Positions 1 through 7,971 of a stretch of DNA of 45,898 nucleotides are shown in pieces. The notes beneath the pieces were generated by a model. The model saw nothing but the letters and a program-made list of their open reading frames with translations. It did no database searches and had not been told where the DNA came from. The stretch lies in NCBI GenBank assembly GCA_934670025.1, contig CAKUOS010000010.1:1-45898 (forward strand), read 5' to 3'. The translations under genes were made by a program, and so were the position numbers. The stretch is from an uncultured Oscillospiraceae bacterium. GTDB lineage: Bacteria; Bacillota; Clostridia; Oscillospirales; Oscillospiraceae. Position 1 is the first letter of the stretch; each line of letters begins with the position of its first letter.

Positions 1-485
1 CGTATCTCATGCCGTCCATCGCCGTGGGCGTCGCGTTCTTCATCCTGTTCTCGACGGAAAAGCTGAACCTGTTCAACACGTATACGCTTCTCATCATCGT
101 CGGCACCGTCAAGTATATCCCGTTTGCCAGCCGAAGCAGCCTGAACTCCATGCTCCAGCTGTCGGGCGAAATTGAAGAGGCCGCCATCATTCAGGATATC
201 CCGTGGATCAAGCGCATGACGCGCATCATCATCCCCATCCAGAAATCCTCGATCATCTCGGGCTTCCTGCTGCCGTTCATGACGTGCCTGCGCGAGCTGT
301 CGTTGTTCATGCTGCTGTGCGTGCAGGGCTTCATTCTCTCGACGACGCTCGATTACTTCGACGAAATGGGTCTGTATGCGTTCTCCAGCGGCATCAACCT
401 CATCCTGATCGTCACGATCCTCATCTGCAACACGCTGGTCAATAAAGTCACGGGCGCGAGCCTCGACAAGGGAATTGGAGGATAA
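1..485 (+). CDS. ABC importer permease, C-terminal part (gene begins before the window)
   Basis: The frame is open to the first base and ends with TAA at 483-485, so only the last 160 or so residues are visible. They show at least three hydrophobic segments and the cytoplasmic EAA loop (EEAAIIQDIPWIKRMTRIII, about residues 56-75 counted from the ATG at 9), which binds the ATPase in binding-protein-dependent importers; the usual Gly after EAA is not in its standard place. The style resembles the iron(III)/2-aminoethylphosphonate/thiamine class of permeases (inference). The next gene, an ATPase, starts 4 nt after the stop and uses a ribosome binding site inside this gene's end, so the two are translationally linked partners. 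Substrate cannot be read from the sequence. Confidence 0.85.
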   Translation, partial: YLMPSIAVGVAFFILFSTEKLNLFNTYTLLIIVGTVKYIPFASRSSLNSMLQLSGEIEEAAIIQDIPWIKRMTRIIIPIQKSSIISGFLLPFMTCLRELSLFMLLCVQGFILSTTLDYFDEMGLYAFSSGINLILIVTILICNTLVNKVTGASLDKGIGG

Positions 486-489
486 TCAT

Positions 490-2124
490 ATGCCTGAAAT
501 CAAACTCGAACATATCACCAAGCGCTGGGGCAAATTCTACGCGGTCGAGGATCTCGACCTCACCATCGCCGACAACGCTTTCGTCACGCTGCTCGGGCCC
601 TCGGGCTGCGGCAAGACCACCACGCTGCGCATGATCGCCGGTCTTGAAACGCCGACGAGCGGCCGCATCACCATCGGCGACACCGTCGTCTTCGACAGCA
701 GCCTCGGCATCAACGTCCCGGCCAACAAGCGCAAGGTCGGCTTCCTGTTCCAGAACTACGCGCTCTGGCCCAACATGACCGTCTATGAGAACATCTCCTT
801 CGGCCTGTCGAACATCAAAGAGCCGATGGCGAAGATCGATTTTGAGGCGAAAAACGCCGCGCGGCTGGCGCAGATCCTCGCCGATCCTGCGGCCGTGACG
901 GCCGTTCTGGACGAGTGCCGCGACAAAGACGGCAAATTGGAGGAAAAGAAGGCCGTCCTGAAGCTCATCGACGCCTTCACGCTCTCGCAGTACACGGCGA
1001 AAAAGCTCTTCGACTACCATCTGGAGTCCGGGAAGAGCGTCCATCACGAGATCGCTGCCCTCGAAGCCAAAGCCGAAGGCGCAGCCAAGGCCGCAAAGGA
1101 CGCCGGCTGCACGCTCGACAGCGAATACCGCTGGTGCAAGGACGGCGAGCCGGTCCTGTCCGTCCGCAAGCTGACGAAGGAGGAGATCGACCTCTCCGTG
1201 CGCCGCGTCAGCCGCATCGTCAAGATCGGTATGTTCATGGACCGCTACCCGGCCGAGCTCTCCGGCGGCCAGCAGCAGCGCGTGGCCATCGCAAGAACGC
1301 TCGCCCCGGAGCCCACGGTTCTGTTCATGGACGAACCGCTTTCGAACCTCGACGCGAAGCTGCGCCTCGAGATGCGCTATGAATTGCAGCGTCTGCACGT
1401 CGAGACGGGCTCGACCTTCGTCTACGTCACGCACGACCAGATGGAGGCCATGACGCTCGCCACGCAGATCTGCCTCATCAACAACGGCGTTTTGCAGCAG
1501 TATGAAGCGCCGCTGGACGTGTACCACCACCCGGCGAACCTGTTCGTTGCCGATTTCGTCGGCAATCCGTCGATCAACTTCGTCGAGGCGAAGGGCACGC
1601 AGGCCGCCGACGGCTCCATCCCCATGACCGTCCTCGGCGGCATCAAGGCGACGTTCACCCCGGCGAAGCCCCTCGATCTTGCCGCGTGGTTCTCGGCGCG
1701 CGACAAGGCTGCGGCGGAGAAGGCCGCCGCGCTGAAGGAAAAATCGCAGCAGAAGGGCTACGTCGAAAAGGGCAACAAGGACGAGGTCTTCCGCTATCAC
1801 ATCGCCATGGTCGACGAGGCTGACGATTCGCTTCAGGATCTGCCTGCGATCACCAACGAGGATCTTGTGCTCGGCATCCGTCCCGAGTTCCTCGACATCG
1901 CCGACGGCAGCGCGCTGCACGGTGAGATCTACGGCGCGATGCCGACCGGCATGGAGTCGACCATCAAGGTCCGCGTCGGCGAATTTCTCCTGACAGGCGT
2001 GATCTTCGGCAGTTCGCTGTTCACCATCGGCGCCGAGGTGCCGCTGTCCGTCACCGGCGATCAGATCATGCTCTTCGACCGCAAATCGGGCCGCTGCATC
2101 ACCTCCGGCCGCCTGACATTCTGA
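490..2124 (+). CDS. ABC importer ATP-binding protein with a ~107-residue insertion in the helical subdomain
   Basis: ATPase of the MalK/PotA/FbpC class that powers the importer whose permease ends just upstream. The ATG at 490 is preceded by GGAGGA at 477-482 with 7-nt spacing; an in-frame TTG at 475 overlaps that site and is not chosen. Motifs over 544 residues: Walker A GPSGCGKTT 36-44, Q-loop Q88, signature LSGGQ 257-261, Walker B VLFMDEP 277-283, switch H315, then a TOBE-type C-terminal region. In MalK the distance from the GL after the Q-loop to LSGGQ is about 44 residues; here it is about 151. The extra segment (about 112-228) is charged and Lys/Ala/Glu-rich and probably helical. The C-terminal domain also carries a Lys/Ala-rich stretch near 405-435. 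Substrate unknown (iron-type or polyol/sugar-type transport both possible). Confidence 0.88.
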   Translation: MPEIKLEHITKRWGKFYAVEDLDLTIADNAFVTLLGPSGCGKTTTLRMIAGLETPTSGRITIGDTVVFDSSLGINVPANKRKVGFLFQNYALWPNMTVYENISFGLSNIKEPMAKIDFEAKNAARLAQILADPAAVTAVLDECRDKDGKLEEKKAVLKLIDAFTLSQYTAKKLFDYHLESGKSVHHEIAALEAKAEGAAKAAKDAGCTLDSEYRWCKDGEPVLSVRKLTKEEIDLSVRRVSRIVKIGMFMDRYPAELSGGQQQRVAIARTLAPEPTVLFMDEPLSNLDAKLRLEMRYELQRLHVETGSTFVYVTHDQMEAMTLATQICLINNGVLQQYEAPLDVYHHPANLFVADFVGNPSINFVEAKGTQAADGSIPMTVLGGIKATFTPAKPLDLAAWFSARDKAAAEKAAALKEKSQQKGYVEKGNKDEVFRYHIAMVDEADDSLQDLPAITNEDLVLGIRPEFLDIADGSALHGEIYGAMPTGMESTIKVRVGEFLLTGVIFGSSLFTIGAEVPLSVTGDQIMLFDRKSGRCITSGRLTF

Positions 2125-2136
2125 GCGCTTTCAATC

Positions 2137-2175
2137 AAAAACAGGCCGCAAACATGGTTTGCGGCCTGTTTTTTG
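2137..2175. terminator. Bidirectional intrinsic terminator
   Basis: A 16-bp stem (AAAACAGGCCGCAAAC paired with GTTTGCGGCCTGTTTT) closes on a 3-nt loop. A T run follows on the plus strand, and the mirror A run precedes it, so it can end both the ABC importer operon and transcripts from the right. Confidence 0.85.
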
Positions 2176-2197
2176 ATTCTCTAAACTCGTTTCTTCT

Positions 2198-2238
2198 CCA
2201 GACCGCAAACGCTTCGCTGGTTTGCGGTCTGGTTTTTT
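2198..2238 (+). terminator. Second intrinsic terminator after the ABC importer operon
   Basis: A 13-bp stem (CCAGACCGCAAAC at 2198-2210 with GTTTGCGGTCTGG at 2220-2232) and a 9-nt loop are followed by TTTTTT at 2233-2238. The GCAAAC/GTTTGC core recurs in hairpins beside the other two copies of the dispersed repeat. Confidence 0.75.
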
Positions 2239-2258
2239 GGAAAATCTTCCGGGGAGAT

Positions 2259-2411
2259 GTAGGGGCCGATGCCCACATCGGCCCGTTGGGAACAAACGAA
2301 TTCGCCGAAGCGTTTCGCGTTTCGGTTGTGCGCTCTGCCGGGCCGATGTGGGCATCGGCCCCTACGGGGTACGGAGCAAATTCGTGGGCCGACAGAGTCG
2401 TCGGCCCCTAC
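2259..2411 (-). repeat. Dispersed hairpin-ended repeat, copy 1 (inverted relative to copies 2 and 3)
   Basis: A 26-nt unit at 2259-2284 forms a 9-bp hairpin (GGGCCGATG, loop CCCA, CATCGGCCC) and recurs inverted at 2340-2365. The roughly 55-nt core between them, read on the minus strand, matches the cores of the copies at 14.2 and 43.1 kb (CGAAACGCGAA followed by CTTCGGCGAATTCG). A related unit with a CGACAGAGTCGTCG centre follows at 2386-2411. The layout resembles a non-autonomous mobile or REP-like element; no transposase is nearby. Confidence 0.8.
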
Positions 2412-2417
2412 AGGCGG

Positions 2418-2444
2418 CTCGTTCCGTCGAGGCCGTTTCTGACG
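2418..2444 (-). repeat. 27-nt repeat abutting a stop codon, copy 1
   Basis: This stretch (core GTCGAGGCCGTTTCTGACG) matches 14492-14518 at 25 of 27 positions. In both places it lies one or two bases beyond the TAG stop of a minus-strand gene. Confidence 0.7.
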
Positions 2445-2445
2445 T

Positions 2446-3153
2446 CTAGCCCTGGAAGGGCCCGGCGAACGAGGCGTAATACGACACCGGTTCGCCGCCC
2501 ATGAGCAGATGCGCGGTATTGCCAAGCATCTGGCAGCGAAAATACGCGATGCCCGGCTGCCGCTCCTCGGCGTTGAGGACCGTCACGGACGACGGCGCGA
2601 GGAACGTGCCGTGGAGTGTTGTGAACGGGCTGACGTTCCACAGATGCGACAGCAGCACCGCCGTGATGCCGAAGTGGCAGAACAGGACGATGGTTTTATC
2701 GCACGTTTCGCGGCAGGTATAGTACCCGCCGGTGCGTTCGTAGCCGTAGCGCGCAAGCAGCGCGTCAAGCCCGGCCGTGGCCGCATCATAGGCGGCCTTG
2801 ACGTTGGTGCCCCGCAGCAGCGGCGCGTTTTCCCATCCGGTGGGCAGCAGCAGCTCGGGCTGCGCCGTCCAGACATCCGGCATCAGATCCCAGCAGATGC
2901 GCGTGCCGCCGTCTTCCGTGGGCAGTTCGCCGCGGAATTCGTGCAGCCAGTCCATGACCTCGGCGGTCTTGCCGTGTTCCCTGAGTGTAAGCGACGCGGT
3001 ATCGCGTGCGCGGCCGAGCGGCGAGACGAAAAAGTCGTCGACGTGCCAGGTTTTTGTACGGCGGGCGAGCAGCTCCGCCTCGCGCCAGCCTTTTTCGGTG
3101 AGCGAATCGATGGAATAATCGGGTTCGGCGTGGCGAATGAAAATCAGACGCAT
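2446..3153 (-). CDS. Histidine phosphatase family protein (phosphoglycerate mutase-like fold)
   Basis: A 235-residue protein of the histidine phosphatase superfamily. It begins MRLIFIRHAEPD with the phospho-accepting H8 in the RHxxP-type motif, has the SPLGRARDTA segment with R50, a candidate acid E72, and the second catalytic His in VLFCHFGIT (H160). The ATG is preceded by AAAGGAG on the minus strand. It lies 16 nt after the pyrophosphatase gene in the same direction and is the last gene of a three-gene operon. The family includes broad phosphatases, mutases and cobalamin-pathway CobC; substrate here is unknown. The TAG stop is followed directly by a short repeat also found after the ABC exporter gene at 14519. 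Confidence 0.85.
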   Translation of the reverse strand: MRLIFIRHAEPDYSIDSLTEKGWREAELLARRTKTWHVDDFFVSPLGRARDTASLTLREHGKTAEVMDWLHEFRGELPTEDGGTRICWDLMPDVWTAQPELLLPTGWENAPLLRGTNVKAAYDAATAGLDALLARYGYERTGGYYTCRETCDKTIVLFCHFGITAVLLSHLWNVSPFTTLHGTFLAPSSVTVLNAEERQPGIAYFRCQMLGNTAHLLMGGEPVSYYASFAGPFQG

Positions 3154-3169
3154 GAAAAACTCCTTTGTA

Positions 3170-4786
3170 TCAGCCCCACAGGGCGGTGAGCATGGGGATG
3201 ACCTGCTTTTTGCGCGAAACGACGCCCGGCAGGAAGCAAGTGTGATCTTTCAGATGGACGCCGAAGGCCTGCGGGATGATGTCCTCGTCGCCGAGGTACA
3301 GCAGCTGCGTGCCTTCGAGCAGCACGTCGGTCAGCATGAGGATCATGAGCGTATAGCCGCGCTCCTGCTTGGTCTTCTGCATGACGGCGAGGAACTCGTC
3401 CTTGCGCTGCATCATGCGTTCGGAGTCGATGCAGGTGATCTGGCTGACGCCGAAATCGTGGCCCGCGATGTGGAAATCCTTGAAATCGGTGAACAGCAGC
3501 GCATCGGCGGGCTTATCGTCGGAGATGGAGGCCGAGAAGATCAGCTTTCCCAGCTCGTCGAGCGAGACGTTGGCGATGCGCGCCATCCGGTCGGCCATAC
3601 GGCGGTCGACGGCCGTGGACGTCGGCGATTTGAACATGACGGTATCAGCGACGATGGCTGCGGCGATGAGGCCCGCGAGCTTTGCCGGCGGCATGAGGCC
3701 GCGCTCCTGATACATCTTGGAGATGATCGTCGCGGTGGAGCCGACGGGCTCGTTGCGGAAGTAGATGGGGCCGCCGGTCTGGATGTCGGCAAGGCGGTGA
3801 TGGTCGACGATCTCGACAATCTCGGCCTGATCGAGGCCGGGCACGGACTGCGAAAGCTCGTTATGATCGACGAGCACGACGCGCTTGCGGCGCGGCTTGA
3901 TGAGGTGATAGCGCGAGAGCGTACCGACGACCTTGTCGTTCTCATCGAGGATGGGGTAGCTGCGGTGGCGGCTCTTGAGGACGACCTCCTTCACATCGTC
4001 GAGGAAATCGGTCAGGTGGAACGCCTCGAGATCTGTCGTGCGGCACACGCGCGCGATCTCGATGGCGTGATAGACCATGCGCGCGGCCTTGAAGGCGTCG
4101 AAAGGCGTCGAGATGACGCAGGTGCTGGTGTCGAGCTTGCGCAGCTCCTCCGGGAACTCCGCCTGGCAGACGATGAGGCAGCTGACCTTCTCCTCCAGCG
4201 CACGGCGGGCCATGTCGGGCTGCTCGCCGACGATGACGACGGCGTCGGGGCCCTTGAAGAGGAGGTTTTCGTTCTGCTGCGGCACGGCGATGCTGACCTC
4301 GCCGCTGATGGTGTCGGCCAGATAGCCCGATTCGTTGAGGATCTTGCCGTCGAGCACGCTCAGAAGGTTGAAGACGGGGATGTTGTCGACGCGCGCGTCG
4401 GTGAGCGTGCGCATATCGTAGGTGGCGATCTCATTCGGCGAGAGCATCCCGAACAGCGCGCCGGTCTCATCCGTGACAGGGATGGAGGGGATGTTGTGAT
4501 CGGCCTGGAGCGCGGCCCATGCACGGCTGACGGTCACGGCTCCGGACAGCGCCGGCGGCGTGTCGTAGTCGAGATCGCGCACCTGCGTGCGCATGGTCTG
4601 GATGCGCACGGGCGGTTCAAAGCCGAAACGGTCGAGGACGAGCCGCGTCTCATCGGAGATATGGCCCAGCCGTGCGGGAACGAATTCGCGGTCGCCGAGC
4701 GCATTGCGCAGCGCGGCATACGCCATTGCCGAGACGATGGAGTCGGTATCGGGGTTGCGGTGGCCGGTGACATAGATGGGTTCCAT
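3170..4786 (-). CDS. ppaC: Manganese-dependent inorganic pyrophosphatase with CBS and DRTGG regulatory domains
   Basis: Family II pyrophosphatase that splits diphosphate to two phosphates in the cytoplasm. At 538 residues it is the long form: the N-terminal DHH part starts MEPIYVTGHRNPDTDS with metal ligands H9, D13 and D15; a CBS-DRTGG-CBS insert occupies roughly residues 75-310; the DHH domain resumes with LVDHNE and EIVDHHR motifs; a DHHA2 domain ends the protein. In this subfamily the CBS domains bind adenine nucleotides and tune activity (known). The start at 4786 has TAAAGGAGG upstream, in which the TAA is the stop of the preceding gene, so translation is coupled. A longer frame upstream to 4882 overlaps the previous gene and lacks a ribosome site. 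Confidence 0.93.
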   Translation of the reverse strand: MEPIYVTGHRNPDTDSIVSAMAYAALRNALGDREFVPARLGHISDETRLVLDRFGFEPPVRIQTMRTQVRDLDYDTPPALSGAVTVSRAWAALQADHNIPSIPVTDETGALFGMLSPNEIATYDMRTLTDARVDNIPVFNLLSVLDGKILNESGYLADTISGEVSIAVPQQNENLLFKGPDAVVIVGEQPDMARRALEEKVSCLIVCQAEFPEELRKLDTSTCVISTPFDAFKAARMVYHAIEIARVCRTTDLEAFHLTDFLDDVKEVVLKSRHRSYPILDENDKVVGTLSRYHLIKPRRKRVVLVDHNELSQSVPGLDQAEIVEIVDHHRLADIQTGGPIYFRNEPVGSTATIISKMYQERGLMPPAKLAGLIAAAIVADTVMFKSPTSTAVDRRMADRMARIANVSLDELGKLIFSASISDDKPADALLFTDFKDFHIAGHDFGVSQITCIDSERMMQRKDEFLAVMQKTKQERGYTLMILMLTDVLLEGTQLLYLGDEDIIPQAFGVHLKDHTCFLPGVVSRKKQVIPMLTALWG

Positions 4787-4797
4787 GGAAGCCTCCT

Positions 4798-5550
4798 TTA
4801 TGCCTGGGGGAATTCGATCCCCTGATGATGCAGGATGAAGCGGACGGGGTAATAGCGGTCGAGGTAATTGTCGCAGAACCACTCGTAGGTCGCCTCGGGC
4901 AGATGGACCAGCTCAGGCGCCTGCGTGCGGAAGAGCTTGAAGGTCTGCTCGTCGCCCGACAAAAGCGCCGCGATGAGCTCCATTTCGCCCTCCTGCTCCA
5001 GCCGGTGCAAACAGTGGTCCATGATGACGGCGCACGCCTGTTCGTCTTCGCCGGCCAGCAGCTCCTTGTTGCCGAGCCAGGCGAGGAAGTCGTCCATGTC
5101 AAGAATGGTGCGCGCGGCTGCGTGCGAGAGCTTGGAAAACTCCTCCTTCGAGCGGCGCTTGAGCACGTCGATCAGGTAGACGAGCAGATTATCGTCAAGG
5201 CAGACGCTGTCGAGGAACACCTCAAAAATGTCGCGCGTCTCGGTTTTGACAGGCGCGGCCGGCGGCGCTTCGGGCGCGGACGGCGCTTCGCTGCCCGCGG
5301 CAAGCTGCGCGATGGCGGCGTTCAGCTCGGCGGGGTCGAAGCTGTCGTACTCCGACTGCGGGATGTCGGTCCCGTCGGCTTCGGCGCACGCGCGCACGAA
5401 CGCGGGGATGCCCATCTGCGCGACGGCAGCTTGCAGCTGCATGGCCTTTTTCAGATCGTCCTGTTCGGTGAGCGTCACGCCCGCGGGCGCGGGCCGCGTA
5501 CCCTCGCAGATCTCGGACAGATATTGCAGATAATAGGGGATGAGGGACAT
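4798..5550 (-). CDS. Unrecognised 250-residue protein, first gene of the pyrophosphatase operon
   Basis: Not recognised. The protein begins MSLIPYYLQYLSEICEG with a good AGGAGG site 8 nt upstream of the ATG at 5550. It appears all-helical, acidic and without membrane segments or signal peptide. Two parts are visible: an N-terminal region (1-100) and a C-terminal region (about 120-250, beginning RDIFEVFLDSVCLDDNLLVY), joined by a flexible Ala/Pro linker (about 102-117). The stop forms part of the ribosome site of the pyrophosphatase gene 11 nt downstream, so both proteins are probably made together. A scaffold or regulatory role is only a guess. The frame could extend to 5616, but that would overlap the MerR gene and lacks a ribosome site. 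Confidence 0.75.
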   Translation of the reverse strand: MSLIPYYLQYLSEICEGTRPAPAGVTLTEQDDLKKAMQLQAAVAQMGIPAFVRACAEADGTDIPQSEYDSFDPAELNAAIAQLAAGSEAPSAPEAPPAAPVKTETRDIFEVFLDSVCLDDNLLVYLIDVLKRRSKEEFSKLSHAAARTILDMDDFLAWLGNKELLAGEDEQACAVIMDHCLHRLEQEGEMELIAALLSGDEQTFKLFRTQAPELVHLPEATYEWFCDNYLDRYYPVRFILHHQGIEFPQA

Positions 5551-5584
5551 GAGAGCCTCCTGTGATTCTTTTTTCCTTAGTGTA

Positions 5585-6442
5585 TCACTGATTTTCCAGG
5601 TTGTCAAAAATTTCACGCGATTCTTCGACGGGAATGACGATCTCCGTCACAAATTTGGACGGATCGCGCGTCAGACCGTCGTCGATGATGGTGATCTCGC
5701 GCGAAAAACCGGCCGGGCGCAGCCCGCGTGCGCGCAGGCAGTCCATCAGGCGCTCGTACCGCGGCGGCGCGAGCGGATGACGGCCGCGGAAGCGGATGCG
5801 CGCGCACAGCTGCGCGGGCAGGCGCAGCGTGTCGCCCTCGAAGCGCTCCTCGTCGTCGAGCACAAGGAAAATGCCGTCGTATTCGGAGAACTGCCCGGCT
5901 TCGAGCAGCGCGGGAGACAGGCTCAGGCCGACCTTGCCGAGGAAGACGACGGCTTCGGCCTGCGACTGCTCCAGACGGCGGATGGAGGCTTCCATATCGG
6001 TATAGCCGTCCGGGCGGAGGGAGTCCTGCATCCAGACGAGGCGGCAGGGCTTCGTGCGGAGGAAGTCGATCTCGTCGAGCGGCGAGGACTGCGCATCGGC
6101 AAGCTGGCGCAGACGGTTGTCGATCTTGCGCGCGACGCGCTGAAGCTCGCGCTGCTTTTCCTCGACGGCGGCCTTCTGATGGCGGAGCTTGGCCTCGATC
6201 GTCTCCACATCGCGGTTTTGCAGGAATTCCCGGATCTGCGGCAGCGGCATATCCAGCGCGCGCAGATAGCGGATGGTATTGAGCACCTCAAACTGCCGCG
6301 TGCCGTAATAGCGGTAGCCGGTGACAGGGTCGGTATATTCCGGGGTGAGGAGGCCGGCGGCCTCGTAATGGCGCAGGCTGCTGACGCTCAGGTGAAACAG
6401 CCGCGCCACGCTGCCGATCTGCAAAAGCGCGTCATGCGGCAT
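5585..6442 (-). CDS. MerR family transcriptional regulator with C-terminal effector-binding region
   Basis: A 285-residue regulator. The N-terminal winged helix (about 6-75: LLQIGSVARLFHLSVSSLRH, then GLLTP and GYRYY) is typical of MerR proteins; a dimerising coiled coil follows (about 82-125), and the rest resembles the GyrI-like domain that senses drugs in BmrR-type members. Its ATG at 6442 has AAGGAGGG upstream and overlaps the 3' end of the MATE exporter gene by 11 nt, so exporter and regulator are one operon. The promoter upstream of the exporter (7810-7840) has the 19-bp spacer and dyad that MerR proteins act on, so drug-responsive self-activation is likely (inference). Confidence 0.9.
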   Translation of the reverse strand: MPHDALLQIGSVARLFHLSVSSLRHYEAAGLLTPEYTDPVTGYRYYGTRQFEVLNTIRYLRALDMPLPQIREFLQNRDVETIEAKLRHQKAAVEEKQRELQRVARKIDNRLRQLADAQSSPLDEIDFLRTKPCRLVWMQDSLRPDGYTDMEASIRRLEQSQAEAVVFLGKVGLSLSPALLEAGQFSEYDGIFLVLDDEERFEGDTLRLPAQLCARIRFRGRHPLAPPRYERLMDCLRARGLRPAGFSREITIIDDGLTRDPSKFVTEIVIPVEESREIFDNLENQ

Positions 6443-7778
6443 ACAGACCCTCCTTCCGGTCGTTTCGGCGCACGATCGCATAGGCGATCACGCACACGAG
6501 GATCGAAAACAGCGAACCGGCCGCGCTGGCAAGGCCCATCGGAAACAGCGTCTGCGGGAACAGCTTCGAGGCCAGATACGCGCCGGGGATGCGCACGAGC
6601 ACGATGGACAGAAAATTGTGCAGGAACGAAAGCCCGGATTTGCCGCGCGCGCAGAAATAGCCGCTGAAGCTGAACTGCACGCCGCCGAAGCAGCTGTCGA
6701 GTACGTAGCCGCGCAGATACTGCGCGCCCGCAGCCACAACGAGCGCGTCGGGCGTGAAAAGGCCGACCATCGGCGCGGCGGCGAATTCGACGACGGCCGT
6801 GACGACCGCGCCGAAGCCGAGCGCCATCCAAACGGCGTAGCGCAGCGTCTGCGTGACGCGCGCGGGCTTGCCCGCGCCGAGATTCTGCGCGCCGATGGCG
6901 GAGACGGACGACAGAAGCGTCGACGGGAAGAGGAAAAGGAAGCCCATGATCTTCTCCACGATGCCGACGGCGGCGGCGTCGATGAGGCCGCGGTGATTGG
7001 CGATGATGGTGATGACGACGAACGAGACCTGGATAAAGCCGTCTTGCAGCGTGATGGGCACGCCGACGCGCAGGATCTGCCCCATAATGCCGCGCTGCGG
7101 GCGCAGATCGCGCGCCGAGACGCGGATGGCTCTGCGGCGCAGGATGACGAGCAGCGACACGGCGACGCTCACGGCCTGCGCGAGCGTGGTGCCGAGCGCC
7201 GCGCCGGCAGGGCCCATATGCATGGCGCCGATGAACAGGTAATCGAGCGTGATATTCGTTATGCACGCCACAAAGATGAAATACAGCGGGCTTTTGCTGT
7301 CGCCCATGCCGCGGAAAATGGACGCGAGGATGTTATACGCGACGATGAACGGGATGCCCGCAAAGCAGATGCGAAGATACGCCTGCGCGCCCGCGACGGC
7401 CTCCTGCGGCGTGGCCATCACGCGGACGATCGGCCCGACGAGCAGCAGCAGCGCCGCCGTCAGGACGACGGAAAGCGCCAGAAAGAGCGTGACGGTGTTG
7501 CCCACGCATCCGGATGCGCGCGCACGGTCGCCCGCGCCGACGGCCTGCGCGATGGCGACGGTCGAGCCCATGGCGAGGCCGACGATCATGACAGTCAGCA
7601 TATGCATGACCTGCGAGCCGACGGACACGGCCGTTGTCGCGGCGACAGGCTCATATTGGCCGATGATGAACAGGTCCGCCATGCCGTAGAGCGTTTGCAG
7701 AAAGTACGAGAGCAGATACGGCAGCGAGAACAGGAGGATATTTTTGAGCACGCTGCCCTTCGTGAGGTCTTTTTCCAT
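6432..7778 (-). CDS. MATE family multidrug efflux transporter
   Basis: A 448-residue membrane protein with about 12 hydrophobic segments and no signal peptide, the usual size for MATE exporters (NorM/DinF-like), which swap cytoplasmic drugs or dyes for Na+ or H+. The N-terminus LTKGSVLKNILLFSLPYLLS and the duplicated MATE halves (around 15-180 and 240-400) support the call. It is transcribed from a MerR-type promoter and its stop overlaps the regulator gene. AGAAGG precedes the ATG. The exported compounds cannot be read from sequence. Confidence 0.92.
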   Translation of the reverse strand: MEKDLTKGSVLKNILLFSLPYLLSYFLQTLYGMADLFIIGQYEPVAATTAVSVGSQVMHMLTVMIVGLAMGSTVAIAQAVGAGDRARASGCVGNTVTLFLALSVVLTAALLLLVGPIVRVMATPQEAVAGAQAYLRICFAGIPFIVAYNILASIFRGMGDSKSPLYFIFVACITNITLDYLFIGAMHMGPAGAALGTTLAQAVSVAVSLLVILRRRAIRVSARDLRPQRGIMGQILRVGVPITLQDGFIQVSFVVITIIANHRGLIDAAAVGIVEKIMGFLFLFPSTLLSSVSAIGAQNLGAGKPARVTQTLRYAVWMALGFGAVVTAVVEFAAAPMVGLFTPDALVVAAGAQYLRGYVLDSCFGGVQFSFSGYFCARGKSGLSFLHNFLSIVLVRIPGAYLASKLFPQTLFPMGLASAAGSLFSILVCVIAYAIVRRNDRKEGLYAA

Positions 7779-7809
7779 AAAGTGCGCCTTCTTTGCATCG
7801 TTTTGCTAT

Positions 7810-7840
7810 AGGATATACTCTACAACTGTTGTAGAGTCAA
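7810..7840 (-). promoter_or_regulatory. MerR-type promoter with 19-bp spacer and dyad operator
   Basis: Reading the minus strand: -35 TTGACT (7840-7835), a 19-nt spacer, -10 TATCCT (7815-7810). A perfect palindrome (arms ACTCTACAAC and GTTGTAGAGT around one base, 7817-7837) fills the spacer. Overlong spacers with a centred dyad are the hallmark of MerR-family promoters, and a MerR gene sits in this operon. Confidence 0.85.
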
Positions 7841-7849
7841 GAGGGGAAC

Positions 7850-7882
7850 AAAAAATCCTGCGCCGGGAGACCCGGCGCAGGA
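7850..7882 (-). terminator. Intrinsic terminator, last of three after oppA
   Basis: The 12-bp stem TCCTGCGCCGGG / CCCGGCGCAGGA (7856-7882) is followed on the minus strand by TTTTTT (7855-7850). Its stem is identical to that of the hairpin at 7972-7997. Confidence 0.8.
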
Positions 7883-7935
7883 AAAAGCGTTTTAAAACCT
7901 CGTAGAGTTTGCGCCCGCAGGCGGCGCATCTCTTT

Positions 7936-7965
7936 CTGTCAAAAAGGCCGCAGCCTTTTTGACAG
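7936..7965 (-). terminator. Hairpin between two duplicated terminator stems
   Basis: CTGTCAAAAAGG pairs with CCTTTTTGACAG across a 6-nt loop. There is no clean T run after it, so its role as terminator is less certain than its neighbours. Confidence 0.5.
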
Positions 7966-7971
7966 TTAAAA

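Larger units (their letters stand above)
2125..2445. other. Intergenic region of 321 nt between convergent operons
   Basis: It holds two hairpin terminators (2137-2175 and 2198-2238), copy 1 of the dispersed hairpin-ended repeat (2259-2411) and a 27-nt repeat (2418-2444) touching the stop codon of the phosphatase gene. No gene is supported here; short open frames come from the repeat. Confidence 0.8.

Noticed and set aside
475..489. Upstream TTG start for the importer ATPase
   Set aside because: It overlaps the GGAGGA ribosome site that serves the ATG at 490.
448..1920. 490-residue open frame on the minus strand opposite the importer ATPase
   Set aside because: It is the mirror of a real gene in GC-rich DNA: no ribosome site, Arg/Asp/Glu/Val-heavy composition, no recognisable domain.
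2259..2411. CRISPR-like array from the repeated hairpin units
   Set aside because: Units are inverted relative to each other, spacers are conserved between copies, and no cas genes are present.
4650..5102. 150-residue minus-strand frame over the end of the unknown gene and start of the pyrophosphatase
   Set aside because: Ser/Arg-rich shadow spanning two genes that have good starts and stops.
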